Shown one piece after another: positions 62,858-64,000 of a stretch of DNA of 64,000 nt; positions within the stretch are counted from its first letter, which is position 1; every line of letters begins with the position of its first letter. Below the pieces are notes generated by a model. That model was given only the letters and a program-made list of their open reading frames with translations, was not told the DNA's origin and did no database searches. Where the stretch lies: positions 310,001 through 374,000 of the forward strand of contig OZ024883.1 in assembly GCA_964017185.1 (NCBI GenBank), read 5' to 3'. The DNA comes from Rugalucina vietnamica. Taxonomy: Eukaryota > Mollusca > Bivalvia > Lucinida > Lucinidae. A program made the translations under genes and the position numbers.

Positions 62858-64000
62858 AGCTCACCTGAGCCGAAGGTGAGCTTATAGTACAGTAGTTGAG
62901 CCGGCGTCCGTCCGTGCGTCCGTGCATCCGTGCGTCCACATTTTCAAACTCGAATATCTCTAAGACAACAAGGCCGATCGTGATCAAATTTTATTTAAAG
63001 CATCATTGAGGAGGGGGAAATGTTGCATTAGGTTTTGGGCCAGGTCGGATTGGAACTCTGGTTTCCATGGCAACAGATAGCTCCCATAGACTTACAATGG
63101 GAAAAACATAAAAAAAATCTTCTTCTCTGAAACCACAAGTCCCAGACCTTTCATATTTTGTGTGTAGCAATGTATAGTGGTCCTCTCTATAAATCCTGCC
63201 AACCGTGCCCCTGGGGTCCATACAGGCCCCGCCCCGGGGGCGTGATGGGGCAAAACATAAAAAATCTTCTCCGAAACCACATGGCCCAGAGCCTTCATAT
63301 TTTGTATGTAGCAATGTGTAGTGGTCCTGTTTATAACTTCTGCCAATCATGCCCCTGGGGTCAAAAATGGCCCTGCCCCGGGGGTCATTAGCTCCCATAG
63401 ACTTACAATGGGAAAAACATAAAAAAAATCTTCTTCTCCGAAACCACAAGGCCCAGAGCTTTCATATTTTGTCAGTAGCAATGTATAGTGGTCCTCTTTA
63501 TAAATCCTGCCAACCGTGCCCCTGGGATTCATACAGGCCCCGCCCCGGGGGCGTCATGGGAAAAACATAAAAAAATCTTCTCTGAAACCATATGGCCCAG
63601 AGCTTTCATATGTTGTGTTGACCAATGTATAATCTTCTCCTTTCTAAATGCTGCCAACGGTGCCCCTGGGGTCCATACAGGCAACGTCCCAGGCATGTCA
63701 TTATCTACCATAGACTTATAATGGAAATATATGAAAAAATCTTTTCTGCAACAGCATGACACAAAGCTTGTATATTTGATATACAACATTATCATGTGGA
63801 GCTCTACATTAATCCTGCCAATTTTGCCCCTGGGGTCAAATATGGCCCCACCCTGGGGGTCATTATAGGACCCTGACCTTGTTAGACGATTTTTTCACGT
63901 GAACCAAAATGGCAGAAAAGAGGATACACAATCCAGACAAGAGCTCTTCTGCTGATGTAAGTAGGGTTTCAAGGTCACATGACCAAGATGGCCACCATAC
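62858..64000 (+). repeat. Element-Y-like repeat with its own tandem core, runs off window
   Basis: TTTTAGCTCACCTGAGCCGA start, CGTCCGTCCGTGCGTCCGTG, then units of 150-200 bp with CATAGACTTACAATGGGAAA, AAAAATCTTCTTCTC-GAAACC, TGTAGCAATGTATAGTGGTC, and GTGCCCCTGGGGTC. The core is unrelated to the 465-bp unit. The last 40 bases return to TTTCAAGGTCACATGACCAAG. ORFs here are array artefacts. Confidence 0.88.

Noticed and set aside
63003..63795. ORFs of 60-148 aa on both strands at the window end
   Set aside because: All fall in tandem units of the element-Y-like repeat.

Overview
The window reads as low-GC, intron-bearing, repeat-dense animal nuclear DNA, most likely from a bivalve mollusc. The grounds are an intronless Mab-21/cGAS-like gene of the type greatly expanded in bivalves, two housekeeping genes with ordinary animal exon structure, and repeats rich in GGTCAAGGTCA and in AGCTCACCTGAGCC-type ends that I associate with clam genomes. 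The species cannot be fixed from sequence alone.

Four gene-sized things are supported. (1) 6660-8687 (+): an intronless 675-aa Mab-21 / cGAS-like receptor, an innate immune nucleotidyltransferase fold with a TPR-like tail. (2) 26809-38149 (-): NCBP2, the small cap-binding subunit CBP20, in four exons (38149-38087, 32347-32166, 31686-31548, 26898-26809), giving 157 aa. The exons are recognisable only by reading across frames and are separated by introns packed with transposons. (3) 59964-62698 (+): PIGZ, the GPI fourth mannosyltransferase, in two exons (59964-60084 and 61002-62698), giving 605 aa. From memory, NCBP2 and PIGZ are also neighbours in human (3q29), so this looks like conserved microsynteny; here the two genes point away from each other across about 22 kb of mobile DNA. 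(4) A complete LTR retrotransposon, 42147-49065.

Layout. 1-1716: LINE ORF (-) running off the window. 1.7-6.6 kb: repeats, including a 13-copy 19-bp minisatellite. 6.6-8.7 kb: the cGAS-like gene, flanked by inverted copies of a repeated segment. 8.7-26.8 kb: no convincing gene; MITEs, tRNA-derived SINEs and two large tandem arrays. 26.8-38.2 kb: NCBP2 with heavily invaded introns. 38.2-58.9 kb: LINEs, a repeated retroelement 3' end, the LTR element, hAT-like elements and an unassigned possible promoter/first exon near 53.0-53.5 kb. 59.2-62.7 kb: PIGZ. 62.8-64 kb: a tandem-cored repeat running off the end.

The most notable system is the LTR retrotransposon. Its domains run gag - protease - integrase - reverse transcriptase - RNase H, which is the copia-like order in a Ty3/gypsy-type element (the Gmr1 type). 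It has a SAP-like and SCAN-like gag, a tRNA-Pro-like primer site with a 2-nt insertion, and nearly identical LTRs, yet carries three coding lesions. Other notable points are an array holding eight perfect nuclear-receptor DR1 sites, a decayed duplicate of the PIGZ catalytic exon, and a three-layer nest of elements whose outer member stops 3 nt short of an NCBP2 splice-donor hexamer.
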